A stretch of DNA of 64,000 nt, from positions 25,614,829 to 25,678,828 of the forward strand of contig NC_053418.1 in the NCBI RefSeq assembly GCF_016859285.1, in the 5' to 3' direction. The position numbers and the translations under genes were made by a program. Source of the DNA: Xiphias gladius. Lineage: Eukaryota > Chordata > Actinopteri > Istiophoriformes > Xiphiidae. Positions 1 to 12,200 of this stretch are shown one piece after another (position 1 is the first letter of the stretch; the number at the start of each line of letters is the position of its first letter). The notes beneath the pieces are model-generated. The model did no database searches and was not told the DNA's origin. It was given only the letters and a program-made list of their open reading frames with translations.

Positions 1-1600
1 TCATTACAAAAATACGTTGAGAGCAGTTGCCATTTAAAAAGTCAAGAGTGTCTGAGCACTTGGAAATAACGTTGCCAAACAACCCACAGTCTCTGCAGTG
101 TCTTATTTATTGATTTGTTTGTTGTTTTATACAGTATTTAGTTAAACTATTCTGTGTGTTTCCATGCTTGAAGCTGTATTATTTGATTATTGTAAATTAT
201 TCCTGTTAAAAAAATGTACATTTTAAAAAGTCATACAAGCTTTTAAATGTGTGTTTGGTTCAACGTCGGAGGTGTCTCACAAATTTTATACCGATTAAAA
301 AACACACAAACAAAAAAAAAACCCAGGAGAGATTTAATCTGTGGTCACACAGAGGCTTCTCCCTTAGAAGCCGAGCTCTGCTCACTCTTGTAGATTGTTC
401 CTAGATGGTCCAACATGTCTATTGATAATATGCTCACCTCATTCTTATGGAAAAAAACTCAGTACAGTTGTGTTTTGGGAGATCTCTCTCTGTCCCTAAC
501 AGATGGGCTTAAAAGTACATTTGTCAGGGTTAAGTTCCGTGTCAGAATTTAGGAGATTGCTGACAATAAGGTCACTTCTTCAAGGCAGTACGCCGTAAAA
601 ATAGACTGAGTTAATGAAAATAAGTCTAATGTCCTACGAGATAATGTTACGTGGAGTGAAGTTGTAAGTAAATACCATCTTTGCATACATGAGGGACTGG
701 AACTTTATATTTTTGCAAATCAGGCATAAAGTCACACTTGAACAGAAAATTAATTTCTCTCTCTTTTTAATAATATGGAGCTTGGAATAGACTTCAGCTA
801 CGATAACCAACGCCACTTGTGTCCTAAATGCATCATAGAGAGACAGATGCGCCTCATTTGGCAAAGTGCCCTAACAATATATGGATTCCGATTCATTTTC
901 GAGGATTTCAAACACCGTCATCAAGCCTTTTAGTAAACAGTAAGTGTCTGGCTATATAGTTAAATAGAAGTGAACTGCTGAAAGGCATTACACAATACAC
1001 CTGAAAAGTAGAGCAGTTTTTCCTCTGCTCTGCATACTTATCTGAAGTAAAAACATTGGCCACAAGGGGTCATTCTAATATTCTTTGCTAAAACTGAAGA
1101 TTAAATGCAATTAAACGGAAATATTAGAATTTGCTATTGGCAGTTCCAGGTTCCCAAACCTTCTTCTAATGCTTTCATCTATGCTTCTAGAGGATCATTC
1201 AGAAAAAAACACAATTGTTCCATGTGGATTATGGCTATAAATGAAAGGAAACACATTTGCTAGAGGTTTGGCTACTGGTTTGTATCAACCCAAAGTTTGC
1301 ACATAGTGTGTAAGATTTGATTTTAGAGCGGTCATCTGACGAAAAATAGGAGCAGCTGAAGACATTAATCTGTTTTCTATGCACATGTTACACACGTTAT
1401 TGATGTATAGAACAGTTACAGATCATAAAACCCTATAATCTGTGTTTTCGAGAATAATATGAACAAAAAAATCAAAGATTGTATGAAAGAAGAAAAATGG
1501 GAATCATTGAAACTCCAACAAATCTGAAATCAGTCAATCACTCAAAGATAAAAAAAAAAAACACATTTTAATGATGCAGGCAACTCTGAGAACATTTCAT
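1..1600. other. Spacer downstream of vamp5, no gene seen
   Basis: This AT-rich stretch lies beyond the likely vamp5 3' end. Open frames are short and look like chance. I see no splice-bounded coding exon, RNA gene or clear repeat. Confidence 0.5.
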
Positions 1601-1640
1601 TTTTAACAGCTGAAATTTCATTTTACAATACATCAGTTTT

Positions 1641-1838
1641 TTTCCCATTTGAAGCGATCCAAAGTTTGTACATATTTATCCAATTTGGCATCTGTTGTAA
1701 TTTCTCCTCTGTCTTCATGCACTGACTCTCGTCTCTCACCAAGTCACTGATTGACTTTTCGGTTACATGGATTCTGTCTTCAGAATTGCCAGCGATGGCA
1801 ATTCTCTGCTCCTCTGAGTGGTGCTCCTGAATGTGAAC
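1641..1838 (-). other. Possible orphan exon (unrecognised)
   Basis: On the minus strand an acceptor-like CAG precedes an open frame beginning E-H-H-S-E-E-Q and running about 60 residues to a stop. It is rich in charged residues (K, E, D, R) and contains N-W-I-N-M-Y-K-L-W. That composition is more protein-like than the surrounding spacer frames. It lies 3' of the vamp5 stop, so it could be an alternative terminal exon, a relic exon of another gene, or chance. I do not recognise a family. No partner exon was found. Confidence 0.2.
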
Positions 1839-1946
1839 CAGTATGTACAAGCAAATAGTACGACAGTAGCAGCCTAATGATGGTTGGTTAAAAATATTAG
1901 TAATTCATAGTTTTGCTTAAAGAGGTGGGGTGATGGCAGAGCACTT

Positions 1947-1952
1947 TTTATT
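1947..1952 (-). terminator. Candidate vamp5 polyadenylation signal
   Basis: The minus strand reads AATAAA here, about 410 bases past the vamp5 stop codon. This is the first canonical signal I noticed downstream. Confidence 0.4.
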
Positions 1953-2360
1953 CAGATCTAATCTTAACAAACCTGTCTGATAGCGAGTTTTTACAGGAAG
2001 GGTAGTGGACTGGTTTTACACCATTCAATGGACTTTAAAGACTTTCAGTCCATGAAAGTGTGAACTGGTGTGTCCTAACAGTGTGGGACAGATAGAGACA
2101 CGACTTTGGTTAGTTATAAAAAAAAAGAGAAAAAGCAGCCGAGCAATCAATGGTACCATATCAATTGAAGACACTATATTTACTCCCATAAATATCTCTA
2201 AACACCGAAATATCACAGAATAAGCAGTTCAGGCAAGATGCTAGAGTCCCAGCGTTTGGACTCCTCTTTTCCTGGACCTTTTATCTTTGTCCACTTCATG
2301 TCATTCAGTCCCGATATCTTATTTTCCTTTCATCAGCAAAGGAGCTACCATCCTCGTACG

Positions 2361-5300
2361 CTAACTAGAAATGGCAAAGATTATAAGTCCGATGATGATG
2401 ACTGCTGCTACCACTCCGATGCCAATAAACAACACTTTCATCTTCTTGTTCTCCCATCTTTTCTTTTGCTTCACCTGGTTGCAGGTCTTTTCAAAAGCTT
2501 TACTCTGGGGGAAAAAAAAAACAAACCACAATGAAGATGTGTTACGTTGTGTAACCGACCTGCTTTTCCATGTCTGATAGTCTTAAGCATATGCCAAGAT
2601 AGGACAGCATTAGACCAAAGCTGGCGTACTAACTTCTATGACACTTACACAGCCTACTTAGGCAACATATCTAAAGCAGAAAAGACATTTCCCTACATCC
2701 ATATGCCAGTATCTGTTCTAGAATGAACTATGGACTGAGTTTCAGAGGCAATTTTATAGTTTGCAAGTTTGTTTTTCATGTGTATTTACGAGGAAGTCTA
2801 TTTAGATTGCATTTCTCCGATGTTTTCCCACTTTGCCTTTTTTAAAGCGATTATATTCAATGTTTTTATATTAATAATAGATTGCATGACTACCTTAGTC
2901 CGTCCGCAGCTCAACAAGCAGAGTCACATCATTTTCACGTAGCCCCAATGGCCTGTGTTACACTGCTTACTTATCTGAGATTTTTTTTTTTTAATTCTAA
3001 AAAAAGCTCTCAGAGAACTAAAAAAGCAAACAGGCAGATAACTTTTCGTTGCACAACCACTACAGGATACAATCTGTGGTAACATGGATTATGAGCAAAA
3101 ACAATAGGACAGCTCCCAAGCTGGCGTTTCGTGCTCCTACAAGTTCTCAGGGATAAGACCATTTGGCACCATGGTTAACTTTTGGCTGCACCAATCAATA
3201 CTTTTACATCGACAATGGATCAAATGACTGCATGTGATGTGAAATGGGCTGCTCGTAATGATGAACCCACAGAGAATTATCACCCAACTCTGCCATCCCT
3301 CACATCGCTATGGAGCATTTTAGCATCTTGAAATTCATTGTTTTAGTTTTATGGCCCACAACTTCACCTTTCTGGTTCAGTTCCACCACTCTCAAATTCT
3401 TTTCTGCCGTAGCAGGCAGCTGTTTTCAGTGAAAAAGCTCTAAAACCCACAACACACTACCTGCCCATATGGCAGTCAGACAAAGGGGGTGGCTAGTGGA
3501 GCATTTAGCAGCTGGAGAGTGAAATATTACCCCCAGGTAATGTTTCTCCATCACTGCTGGATTCGTAACTAAGCAACTGCTTGCTAACAAGTTTGCCATA
3601 TCCAATTGAAGGTGATAATATACTATATAGGACAGAGCAGCTTGTATCTGGTACAAAGCTGCATTTTTTCTGGCCACTTGGGGGCAGCGGGAAAAAGTTG
3701 TAAACACATTTTTGAAACTTTACCACTGTATAAACTTGTTATAAATTGTTATATTGCTTGTAAACATTTTACACCCAGCACACACAACATTAGCGTTCAT
3801 TTGCAGTCATGGCTTCTGCCACCTGGCCAATGCAAGTTTGTCCATCTGTCGTTTGGTGTTGGGCAGGTAGCATACAATGGGTTTATCAAGGCTTTTCCCC
3901 GTGAACGGCTGCCCGCTGCTGGTGAAAAAAAAAAATCGCTCACGTGAGACTGAATCAAAACAGTAAAGGCGGGCTGCAACACCAAAGCAATGGGCTGAAA
4001 GATGCTGAAGGGAACTGCAGAGTCTGGTGTGAGTCCGTCACTGTAAGCGACCCCTTTCGCATCCCATGGAGTCATTTGATCCACTGTTAATGAAATAAAA
4101 ATATTGATTGGCAAAGCCTAATCCTTTTCTAATTTCCTAAGGTATAATCCCTGAAAACTTCTACGAGCGAGAGTGAGCGGAACTTCTGCTTGAGAGCTGC
4201 TTTCCTAGCTTGCCTGTTCCTCACCCATGTCATCTGAAAGTGTATCCAAGGGCTTCTTGAACTTAAATTTGCTGTTTAGAGAACTGTTCAACGCTGTGAT
4301 GTAACGTAGGTCAACGGGGCAATGTGGGAATGATGTGACCCGCTTTTTGACCCCCGGACGGACATTCGTCTCGTGGCATGTCCTGGTCTCACTCTGTCAT
4401 ACCCAGGGAGACCAGCTCACTTCATTCATCTTAGGAAACAATAGGAAATACCTTTCTAAAAATAGCACCATCAAACACAATCAGGATGTAAATTGTACAT
4501 TTGTTTTCCTCTCCAGCCCCACCTAAGGTGTATTTATAGACATCGATATGACATTTCCTAGTTTCAATCCCTAGACGCCTGTGGAAATGAAGTGTTTATG
4601 CCATTTGCTCCAGTCATTCGTGCAACCCAGAGACCTCCACTTAGTTAAAACAGTGCAGTGTGACGCTAATGTTTTACACTTGAACGGCTTATCTGAACTC
4701 CCTCTACATACCTTTTCCAGCAGCACATCAGCCCTATCCTCCAGTTCGCCCAGTTTGCCAGATCTCTCTTCAGCCTTGTTCAGGTTGTCCAGCATGATGA
4801 CCTTCACCTCCTCCACCTCCTCCTGGGTCTGCTGCAGGCGGCTCTTCCCATTCTCCTGTCCAATCAACACAGACAACATGGTTATAGATGGAGACCTGAT
4901 GTGGATCTAGTCGCTTGGCACTTTTCACATTAATTCATGCGCTCACATTGTTTTGACTTTCCTGTAGTGAAAGAAAAATGCATAATGGTAATTTCTAAGT
5001 CTAAACGCCCAGTGGTCACCTATGTGTTTCTTGAGAGAAATTACCAGGCACACAGGGTGTTACACATTTCAAGTTATGGGATAAACAGAGACAGTAAGTT
5101 AACATGGGCAGTTAGCATGACCAGTCACTGGCACCATGAAAGTCAACTACGTAGAGTGCAGGCTAGAAATAACTAGCAGTGACCAGATTAAAAAACATAA
5201 CTAATAACTTATGCACGCCTAACTCTGATTCCCATAAATTTTGAATACACTCACTGAATGCGCTTTGGAATGAATACAATCAAATTTGATGTAGCTGCAA

Positions 5301-7082
5301 CATTTCAGTCGCCCGGGGCTTTTAATACATCCTGTTACAGGTCCTCTGTACTTTCCCACAGAGAACTAGAACAAGTGGTCAGAAGTATAGTACAAGTTAG
5401 TAGCTCCTTTTGAAAGTTTGATCGTTTTTTTCTGTGTCTCCTTCGCGGTTTTTGTCAGCACAACGCTAAAAAAGTAAGCACAATGAAAAGGCTGCCACCC
5501 TAAAAAAATGCAAGCTATACCTCTGCCTGATATAGATCAGACTAGCTTGCTGTTGTATAAACATAGTAATAGTCTTGCAGGGGATTTTAGAACAAGTCAT
5601 ACTGCTGGGGTATGTTTTTCAAGTAGGTTATCACAAGAGCACATTAATTTGTAACTTTGTAACTAAATTAATTATTATTGAAGCATGTAATAAAACAAAA
5701 CGTACGACAAACAAAGTAGAAGAGGGACAAGTTATGATAGATGAAATCAATAAAATGAAGTCGGACAGGTTCTCCCAGATCATGAAAATGACATTTGCGA
5801 GGCTGTTAACAATAACCTCTGTTTGTGCCGTGAGGACAAAGCAGCATGGGACAACAATATGTGAGCTCCCCAGCAACAGCCTGTGTGACCACCGATTGAG
5901 AAGAACCCTGGCGAAGGATATTTAGAGAGTAGTTTGACCTCAGAGTCATTCAGATCCTGACGGGCTTCTCCTTCACCTTTGCCCCCTGAGCCATGAGAGG
6001 AAGCCCACATCTCAGAAGTGAACAGGAACAGGAGCCCGACAGACGGAGCAAAACAAGCACACTCTCAGCATCTTGATTCGGTTCGTAAATCGCTCTCATT
6101 TCCTGTGAAGACTTTCATAACCAACATCCTGTATGTACAAGTTCACGGTAGGCTTATGAGCCTGGCGGAGAGGAGTAAACCTGCTTCTAATGAGGGACTG
6201 GTGAAAGCTGATTCACCGACGCCCCCCGAGAGCCCAGTGATCTCACTCTGGGCACACCAACGAGTAGCTGAACAATAGTCTGTGCTTCAAATTCGGCCGG
6301 CCGTGTCTTAAAACAGGCACTGCTGCCCCTTCCAGATCCCCTCCTTCCTTCCTTCCTTTGCTCACTCCCTCCATCCTGCCTGCTTTAATGTACCTGGCAT
6401 TATCCAGGGAAACCACACCTACGTCGTATTATAGCATGTCCATTACAGTGTAGTATGGTGCTTGGTCGGATTGGAAAAGTGAAAACACCTGCTGCTCTTT
6501 ACCTGGTAATAATAATAATGAGCCCGTTTTCTCAGTATTCGAGCCCATTCATACTTAGGGAGAGCGTGCGTGAGGGTTCATGGGATGTGAACCGGGGCTG
6601 CTCTTGAGCAGTCTTAATTCATAGGCAGGATCCAGACGCTCCTTTACACACACGCTTACTTCATCCGCCTTATTTACATCGGTCTCAGCCATCACTTCAC
6701 ACCCTGGTCCTGCTCTGAAATGAAGATCTCACAGCGACGAGACGGTGTGAAGCCGTTCACCACGCGTTTGCCTTTTTTTTTTTAAAAATCAGTCAGTCGG
6801 AGCCAGCCGTGTGCCAGAATCTCACCTGAACGCACTTCTCTGGAGAAAGGCTTTTCATTTCACGCGGAAGACGTTGCGGCTGCCAGCAGCTGCCGCGTCC
6901 CGCTTGACTACTGTTCCCTTAGAGGACTTTGCCCCACAGACGATTCTGGGTCACAGCACACTTTTAGAAAAGCATTCTGCCCGGAGAAGCTTTCCTCTCC
7001 TTTCCTCCCTACTCTTACCCGAGCTGTCCGTTTCACCAAAAGCTGTTTAGCCACCGGGAGACTGATATTTACTCCTTACCAT
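2361..7082 (-). CDS. vamp5: vamp5, vesicle-associated membrane protein 5 (R-SNARE), three exons
   Basis: This gene encodes a small tail-anchored R-SNARE, which pairs with Q-SNAREs to fuse vesicles. Coding exons on the minus strand are 7082-7080 (the ATG alone, followed by donor GTAAGG), 4855-4712 (48 codons after a CAG acceptor) and 2504-2361 (47 codons plus TAG), giving 96 residues. Exon 2 begins E-N-G-K-S-R-L-Q-Q-T-Q-E-E and carries the SNARE heptads, with the zero-layer arginine in A-E-E-R-S-G-K-L. Exon 3 holds the membrane-proximal Q-K-K-R-W-E-N, which matches the KKxWEN of VAMP5 better than the YWWKN of VAMP2 or VAMP8. A hydrophobic anchor of about 20 residues ends I-I-F-A-I-S-S. The length is typical of VAMP5. 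An in-frame ATG at 7265-7263 could add 61 residues, but that frame is not kept in the duplicated promoter, so I prefer the short start. Neighbouring vamp8 copies support the assignment. Confidence 0.88.
3215..3560 (+). repeat. Interspersed repeat, copy 1 (family shared with 52.1 kb)
   Basis: The block from about 3340 shares many stretches with 52080-52400, in the same order and orientation. Examples are the phrases around GCAGGCAG, AAAAGCTCT, AACCCAC and GTGGAGCATTTAGCA. I recall this as a common percomorph non-autonomous element, but I cannot name the family from sequence alone. It lies in vamp5 intron 2. Confidence 0.6.
5894..6002. other. 109-bp near-identical block, copy A
   Basis: This block in vamp5 intron 1 matches 16661-16769 with only two mismatches in 109 bases, while flanking duplicated DNA has diverged much more. 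The minus-strand frame containing S-H-G-S-G-G-K-G-E-G-E is open in both copies. However, both mismatches change the amino acid, and an indel shifts the frame just upstream in this copy, so coding is unlikely. It could be a regulatory element, part of a non-coding RNA, or a gene-conversion tract. Confidence 0.6.
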
Positions 7083-7304
7083 GTCTGTCGTGTCTCTTGC
7101 GGTGTTTGCGTCGAGGCTGTCACCGGATCCGATGCATTTAAAAGTGCGACTCGAGTCAACTCTCCGAACAGGAAACACCGCACACCAGCTCTGCCCTTCC
7201 AGACTGTGAAGCGCGCCTGGGCAACGTACTGCGACTTTTCTCCGTATCCGGTCTTCTCGTCTCAACTCGTCTCTGTCACTTTCACTTCTCCGGAGCTGCG
7301 TCTT

Positions 7305-7342
<38 letters not shown>

Positions 7343-7460
7343 AAACTGTGGCCCCTGGCTCTGAGGCGTTCATGGCATTCCCGGAAAATTTACAATTGCG
7401 AAAGGCGGTCACGTGACCAATCCTGAATTCTCCCCTACTAATGCTGAATCGATAAGGTCC
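7083..7460 (-). promoter_or_regulatory. vamp5 promoter region with palindromic E-box
   Basis: The region directly 5' of the vamp5 ATG is comparatively G+C-rich. It contains GTCACGTGAC at 7408-7417, an exact match to the CLEAR/E-box consensus bound by TFEB, TFE3 and USF factors, directly abutting CCAAT. A CT run occupies 7310-7336. The transcription start is not resolved. The duplicated promoter near 18.55 kb lacks the CACGTG core. Confidence 0.5.
7310..7336. repeat. (CT)n microsatellite
   Basis: An uninterrupted CT dinucleotide run lies in the vamp5 promoter region. It is absent from the duplicated promoter. Confidence 0.9.
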
Positions 7461-7484
7461 GGACTTCCCGGATTTGAAGACCTG

Positions 7485-7720
7485 TGTACGGAAGTACATT
7501 TACTCCAGTACTTTACTTAGGTACAGTTTTGAGGTACTTGTGCTTTACTTGAATGTTTCCATTTTATGCTACTTTATACTTCTACTCCACCACATCTCAG
7601 AGGAAATATTGTACTTTTTACTCCACTACATTTATTTGACAGGTAGTTACTAGTTACTTTTTGAGATGAAGTTTTCATATATGACAAACTTGTAAAATAC
7701 AATGCATTTTGAAAGATTAA
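7485..7720. repeat. Interspersed repeat rich in ACTTTACT/TACTCCA motifs
   Basis: Dense variants of AGTACATTTACT, TTGAGGTACTTGT and TTTTTACTCCACTACA are typical of a repeat I remember as very abundant in percomorph fish. Further related sequence may continue to about 8200. No coding potential is seen. It lies in DNA present in unit A only and helps explain why unit A is longer than unit B. Confidence 0.55.
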
Positions 7721-8330
7721 GCCAACGGTTCCTGAGCTTTTTGACTTGTGGCTCCCTGGAAATTCACAGTGTCTAATTGGTGATGCCCGTCATGTTTCAA
7801 ATGTCTATGTCTAAGTTTGAGAAAAGTTAAAAAAAAAGAAAGAAAGAAAAATACAAATTGATTTTTTTTCTTATTTCATACTGTACTCCATCAATCATCT
7901 CACAACCCCCTCAGATCTATTTTGTGACCTTTTAGGTTGAAAGCCACTGGACTAAACTAATTAACTGTATAGACCAGTTAAAACCAGTTCCATTTCAACC
8001 AGATGCAACATTAAAATGCTGCTTCCCCTTAAAACAAGTGCAGGTACTGATAAAACGTCTTTACTTGTACATGAGTAGGATTTTATATGCAGTACAATGA
8101 GCATATAAAATATGATGCGTTGTTCAACAGTACATAAAGCTGTAAAAATTATGTCCATCTCAACCAGCTTTTCTTGATTCAACTGTATGATGAATTTGGA
8201 GGATGTGGTGCTGTTCACTGCCTTATGTTGAGAGGTGTTCCTATTGTTTTGTCCACCTCATTCAAATCAATGAGGACAGGCTAAACAACAGAGGCAACTC
8301 TTTGTATAATGCAGCGCAGCTCAACAGCAC

Positions 8331-8334
8331 CACA

Positions 8335-8409
<75 letters not shown>

Positions 8410-8418
8410 ACACACACC
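8331..8418. repeat. (CA)n microsatellite
   Basis: About 40 CA units with one internal CT interruption near 8403. Confidence 0.95.
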
Positions 8419-10435
8419 GCACCCTCCAAAACGATCAAACAGTTGAATCAACACCTCTTCAACACAGTTGTGCCAGGTAAGTGTGAGTGTTTTGTGGTCA
8501 GTTTTTCACATTCAATTTTCTTTTTGCACTCTGAGTTAATCTTGAAGTTACCAGGGACACATGAATGCAGCAATCAGACGTTTCCTTATCTCCTTCATGC
8601 AACAGTCATACGCCTTATCTTTGTACATTGACTGTTCACTGAGAGTCTGGTGCTAGCCGACTCTTCCTCTTTTTACGGTTCATGTCATGTCGTGAACATT
8701 CATCTTGTCTGTTTTCTAGCAGGCCTTTGCATTGTGTGCCGTGTGGCCCACTGAAGGGTGTTGCCTACTTGTGGGCTGTGTGCAGTTTTCAGAGGGTGGC
8801 AGATGGTCCACCCTTGTGAGAAATATGCGTAATATTCATACAATATCCCCAAAGGGACTCCCAGTCTGTATGTGGTACTCAGTAGCAAACTTATATTTTC
8901 CTTACTGCCTTCTATGGTAGTTTCTTATTTCCTTCAAAGGAATTCTGTCATATAATTTTTGACCTATGGTTTTTATAACTTAATAATATCCTTTGTTATA
9001 ACTATAGCTTTTTTTTCTGTGAAAACAAAACAGCGGTGCTCTTGTTTTGCAGTGGAGTCATTTGGAGTAGTTACACAGACAGTAAGTCTCTGCTATGACC
9101 TCTGTTGGGTCACACTGAGACCAAAGTGTCTCTGTGAGTTTTCTGAAGCTGGACAGTTGGTCGTCAGTTACTAAAAGCAGCTGTGCTGTACTGAAGACTA
9201 CACAGAGTCTTAATAATAAGTGCTGCTGTGTGTGTGTCCCTGCCACACTTATGATAAGGGGCTGACAGGCAGACAACACAACTCCATTGTTCCTCAACTG
9301 CGTCACTCACATCAGCAATTAAAATTCTTTCCAACAGTCTTTGATTCATTCACTTTGAACTGATATTCCAAACAAGACAGCACCAGAAAGACCTCATCGC
9401 CGTCTCTGTTCATGGAAATGGTCCAAACATAAATGAAAGCTTGAGACAGAATTACATAAGAAGTTGATACATCAAAGGATGCAAAAAGAGGAAGTGAAAA
9501 AATGGGTGATCTAAAACTAAAAGGGCTCATCAGAGGTTTGAAAGTAAAGTATGGCCAGAAACAAGAAGTGGGGGTAGTTTACATGTTTCTTCCTAAAACC
9601 TAAAGGCCAAAATGACCTTGTTCATGTGAACTTTGTCAAAGATCAAAATCCACCAAGCTTCATTTAGGTGTCTGAATGAAAACATTGACTTAGATAAAAC
9701 TATGGCTGAAACCTATTAGCTTAAAAAGGATTAAACTCTCAAAAGTCACAGCTTATGTCCGTAAACTAATCATTTTGTTTGTACACGGGTATCATTTTAC
9801 AGAAAATGTTGTAACATATTGTTTTAAGGTTAAACCCCCCCCCCCCCAGAACAGATTACATGTAAGTGCTGTTCTAGGGAAAATGTATTTGTAATGTGTG
9901 ATGAATTTAGATATTTAGTTTGTTTAATTATTTTAATACAAAAGCCTGGAAAATATAAACCTAAAAGAAAAATGATCCAATTTTATGACCATCTTCTTCA
10001 CCGAGGGGACTGAACTGCTCGCTCCGACCATTCGCTGCCATTATGACATGACAATTATTGCAGTTGTGGGAAGTACTGGTGAAAATCCCCTCAAACAATG
10101 AACACTGTATAGAAAGTGAGTTGCTGCATGTGATCAAGCACCCAGACTTCAACTCTGTGTCAACACAAGCTCAAAGATAACCCTGAGTAAATACAACTAA
10201 TTCTAATGATTATCTTCTTTTATCAGCCTGGCCCCGTAACCGCTTATAGTTATTGTATCGCACATTGCGACAAACCCAAGCTAAAGCAGTGATCAAAGAA
10301 ACTGTATCACGTTAAAATCTGTGGTTTGAACTGGTGTCACTCTTCTTCTGTGGCAGGTCAACAGGAAAAACAACACTATCATCACATATGGTTTACATTA
10401 CAGTTACACTACTCTGTGGGCCCAATTGTACTTTC
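8419..10435. other. Unit-A-specific spacer, no gene seen
   Basis: No splice-bounded exon or recognisable protein. A run of 13 C residues occupies 9835-9847. This DNA has no counterpart in unit B, so it was inserted into A or lost from B. Confidence 0.5.
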
Positions 10436-10985
10436 ATTTCTTCTACCACCACTATGACTAGTAATACTATTGTTGCAATAATGTAAGTATAGCTTGATAT
10501 TATAATACAGGATATAATAATATACAATGCTATAGACTGTTATAGTATGTTTGTTGTTGTATATTATAATATAGTATAGCAGTTTAGTTAAGTATTTATT
10601 GTAATAGACTACATTTTACCATATTATACCATAATGTAGTATAGTATAGAATAATATGTTATAGCATAGTTTAATAAAGTATAGTTTTGTATATTTTTAG
10701 TATAATATAGTATAGTCTATTCCAGACTAGTATACTCTAGTCTGGAATAGCATAGTATAGTATAATTCAATATAGTACTGTTGTGTAGTGTAGTGAAATA
10801 CTGAATTATATTATTCTATACAACAGTATAATATAGCATGGTAGTGTAGTGAAGTATGGTGTGCATTCTTAGTGTAGTGTAATGCAGTGTAGTTTATAAT
10901 AGTATAGTCTAGTATAGTCGAGTATAGTATATTTAGTATAGTTTAGTTTAGTTAAGTATAGAATAGTATGATGAAATGGGAATAA
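10436..10985. repeat. Degenerate TATAG-type tandem repeat array
   Basis: About 550 bases are dominated by variants of ATAGTATAGT, TATAATATAG and TGTAGTGTAG without a fixed period. The pattern suggests a decayed pentamer or decamer satellite. A perfect inverted repeat with 13-base arms (10717-10729 and 10738-10750) and an 8-base loop lies inside it. Confidence 0.8.
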
Positions 10986-12200
10986 AAGCAACTTCAATCC
11001 AAATCTGTCAGCACTGATCTTGTTAACCTGTATCAGCTGCAAATATACCTCACATTCGTTTTACGAGCACATGCAAGCCTTGCGGCACTTGTGTCAGGTG
11101 AGACTGAGTGCTGAGGCACTTTTTCCTGAAGGCGTCTTCTTGATCTACCGGGACTTGAATCATACCTCATTTGTATGTCACTTTGGAGTCTGCCGAATAG
11201 ATAAATGTAAATGTACGATCCCATCTTCATAATAACCATGTAATAATCACCATGCATCGGGGACAGAGTATTGAAAGTTATTGTAACTGAGGCAGCACAT
11301 GAGCTTCGTTCAGGTCAGAGCTGCTGGGGTCAAAGACCCGCTCAACAAAGGCCGTCTTCTTGGAACAGCTTCACGAATACAAAGGCCATATTCAGCATGC
11401 TGACCACCCTCCCTTTGCATCATTGTCTAATACTGGTCCATGGATGGCAGACTCACATCCTCATGACTAACGCAGTCTGAGTCCAGGCTGATTTCCCATC
11501 AGTAACAAATGGCCTTTCAGTGGATTTTTTTTTGTTTTGGAGTTAGTGTTGGTCTGAGAGGCTGCTGTTCCAAAAACTCACGAGGCCCTTTGTCGTGGGG
11601 ATAAAACCTTAATAGTTTAGTCATCACTTGTTGACTAAACAGCACGTTCACACCGATTAGATGCAGAGATTCACTGTAGTTGAGTCAACAGGAGAGGTGT
11701 TATGACCTGTTCAACGGTCTACCTGACTTTTTGTTCTGCCTTGCTTAGTAGTTCCTCTACAGGTTGTTGGGTCTGAATGCAGTGTGAGCAGTTTGAGATG
11801 TTTAAAAAGTTTGGTGGGCATATTTCAGGTTGGGTTTTTTTTTAATTTTTTTTATTGAAAGACGCTGATACAATGTTTCAATCCATTTGATGCCTTTACA
11901 TGAATGCACTGAAGTCAGGAGGCCAGTCCAACAGTGGATGTGTCAGTCCACAGATCTTACGTTTTCATCTACCCTTATGCAAAAACAGTTGTGTGCAGAG
12001 TGAAGGCATGCTGGCAACCAGCCTCACCAGCTGGGCCTGATTTGTAGTATATCCCTTTCTTTCTTACTACATTCTTCAGTAGTACCCAAACTAATGACCC
12101 ACTTTTGTTTTAATGTTTGCAAAGTTAAATGTGCTACTCTGTGAGGTGATTGCAGTATTTCAAATATTCCCCAAACATTTTCGCTTTTGCTTTTTGCTAT
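10986..12200. other. Spacer, no gene seen
   Basis: Only short chance frames are present, with no convincing repeat family, RNA gene or exon. Matching to unit B resumes near 12.2 kb. Confidence 0.4.

Larger units (their letters stand above)
5750..7460. repeat. Duplicated segment A1: vamp5 promoter, first exon and 5' part of intron 1
   Basis: This segment is collinear with about 16560-18580. Shared landmarks are the 109-bp block, the region around the ATG plus donor (7080 and 17442), and the distal promoter ending near TAATGCTGA. It forms the left part of a head-to-tail duplication whose other matching blocks are A2 (12.2-13.45 kb) and A3 (15.03-15.9 kb). Confidence 0.75.

Noticed and set aside
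5780-6010. Frame through the 109-bp block as a small secreted peptide gene
   Set aside because: The frame is broken upstream in one copy, both differences are amino-acid changing and no family is recognised, so coding was not supported.
7080-7265. 61-residue N-terminal extension of vamp5 from an upstream in-frame ATG
   Set aside because: The frame is not preserved in the duplicated promoter, and VAMP5 proteins normally begin just before the SNARE motif.
8203-8631. 142-residue plus-strand frame with Thr-His repeats
   Set aside because: It is the translation of the CA microsatellite; flanks lack exon signals.
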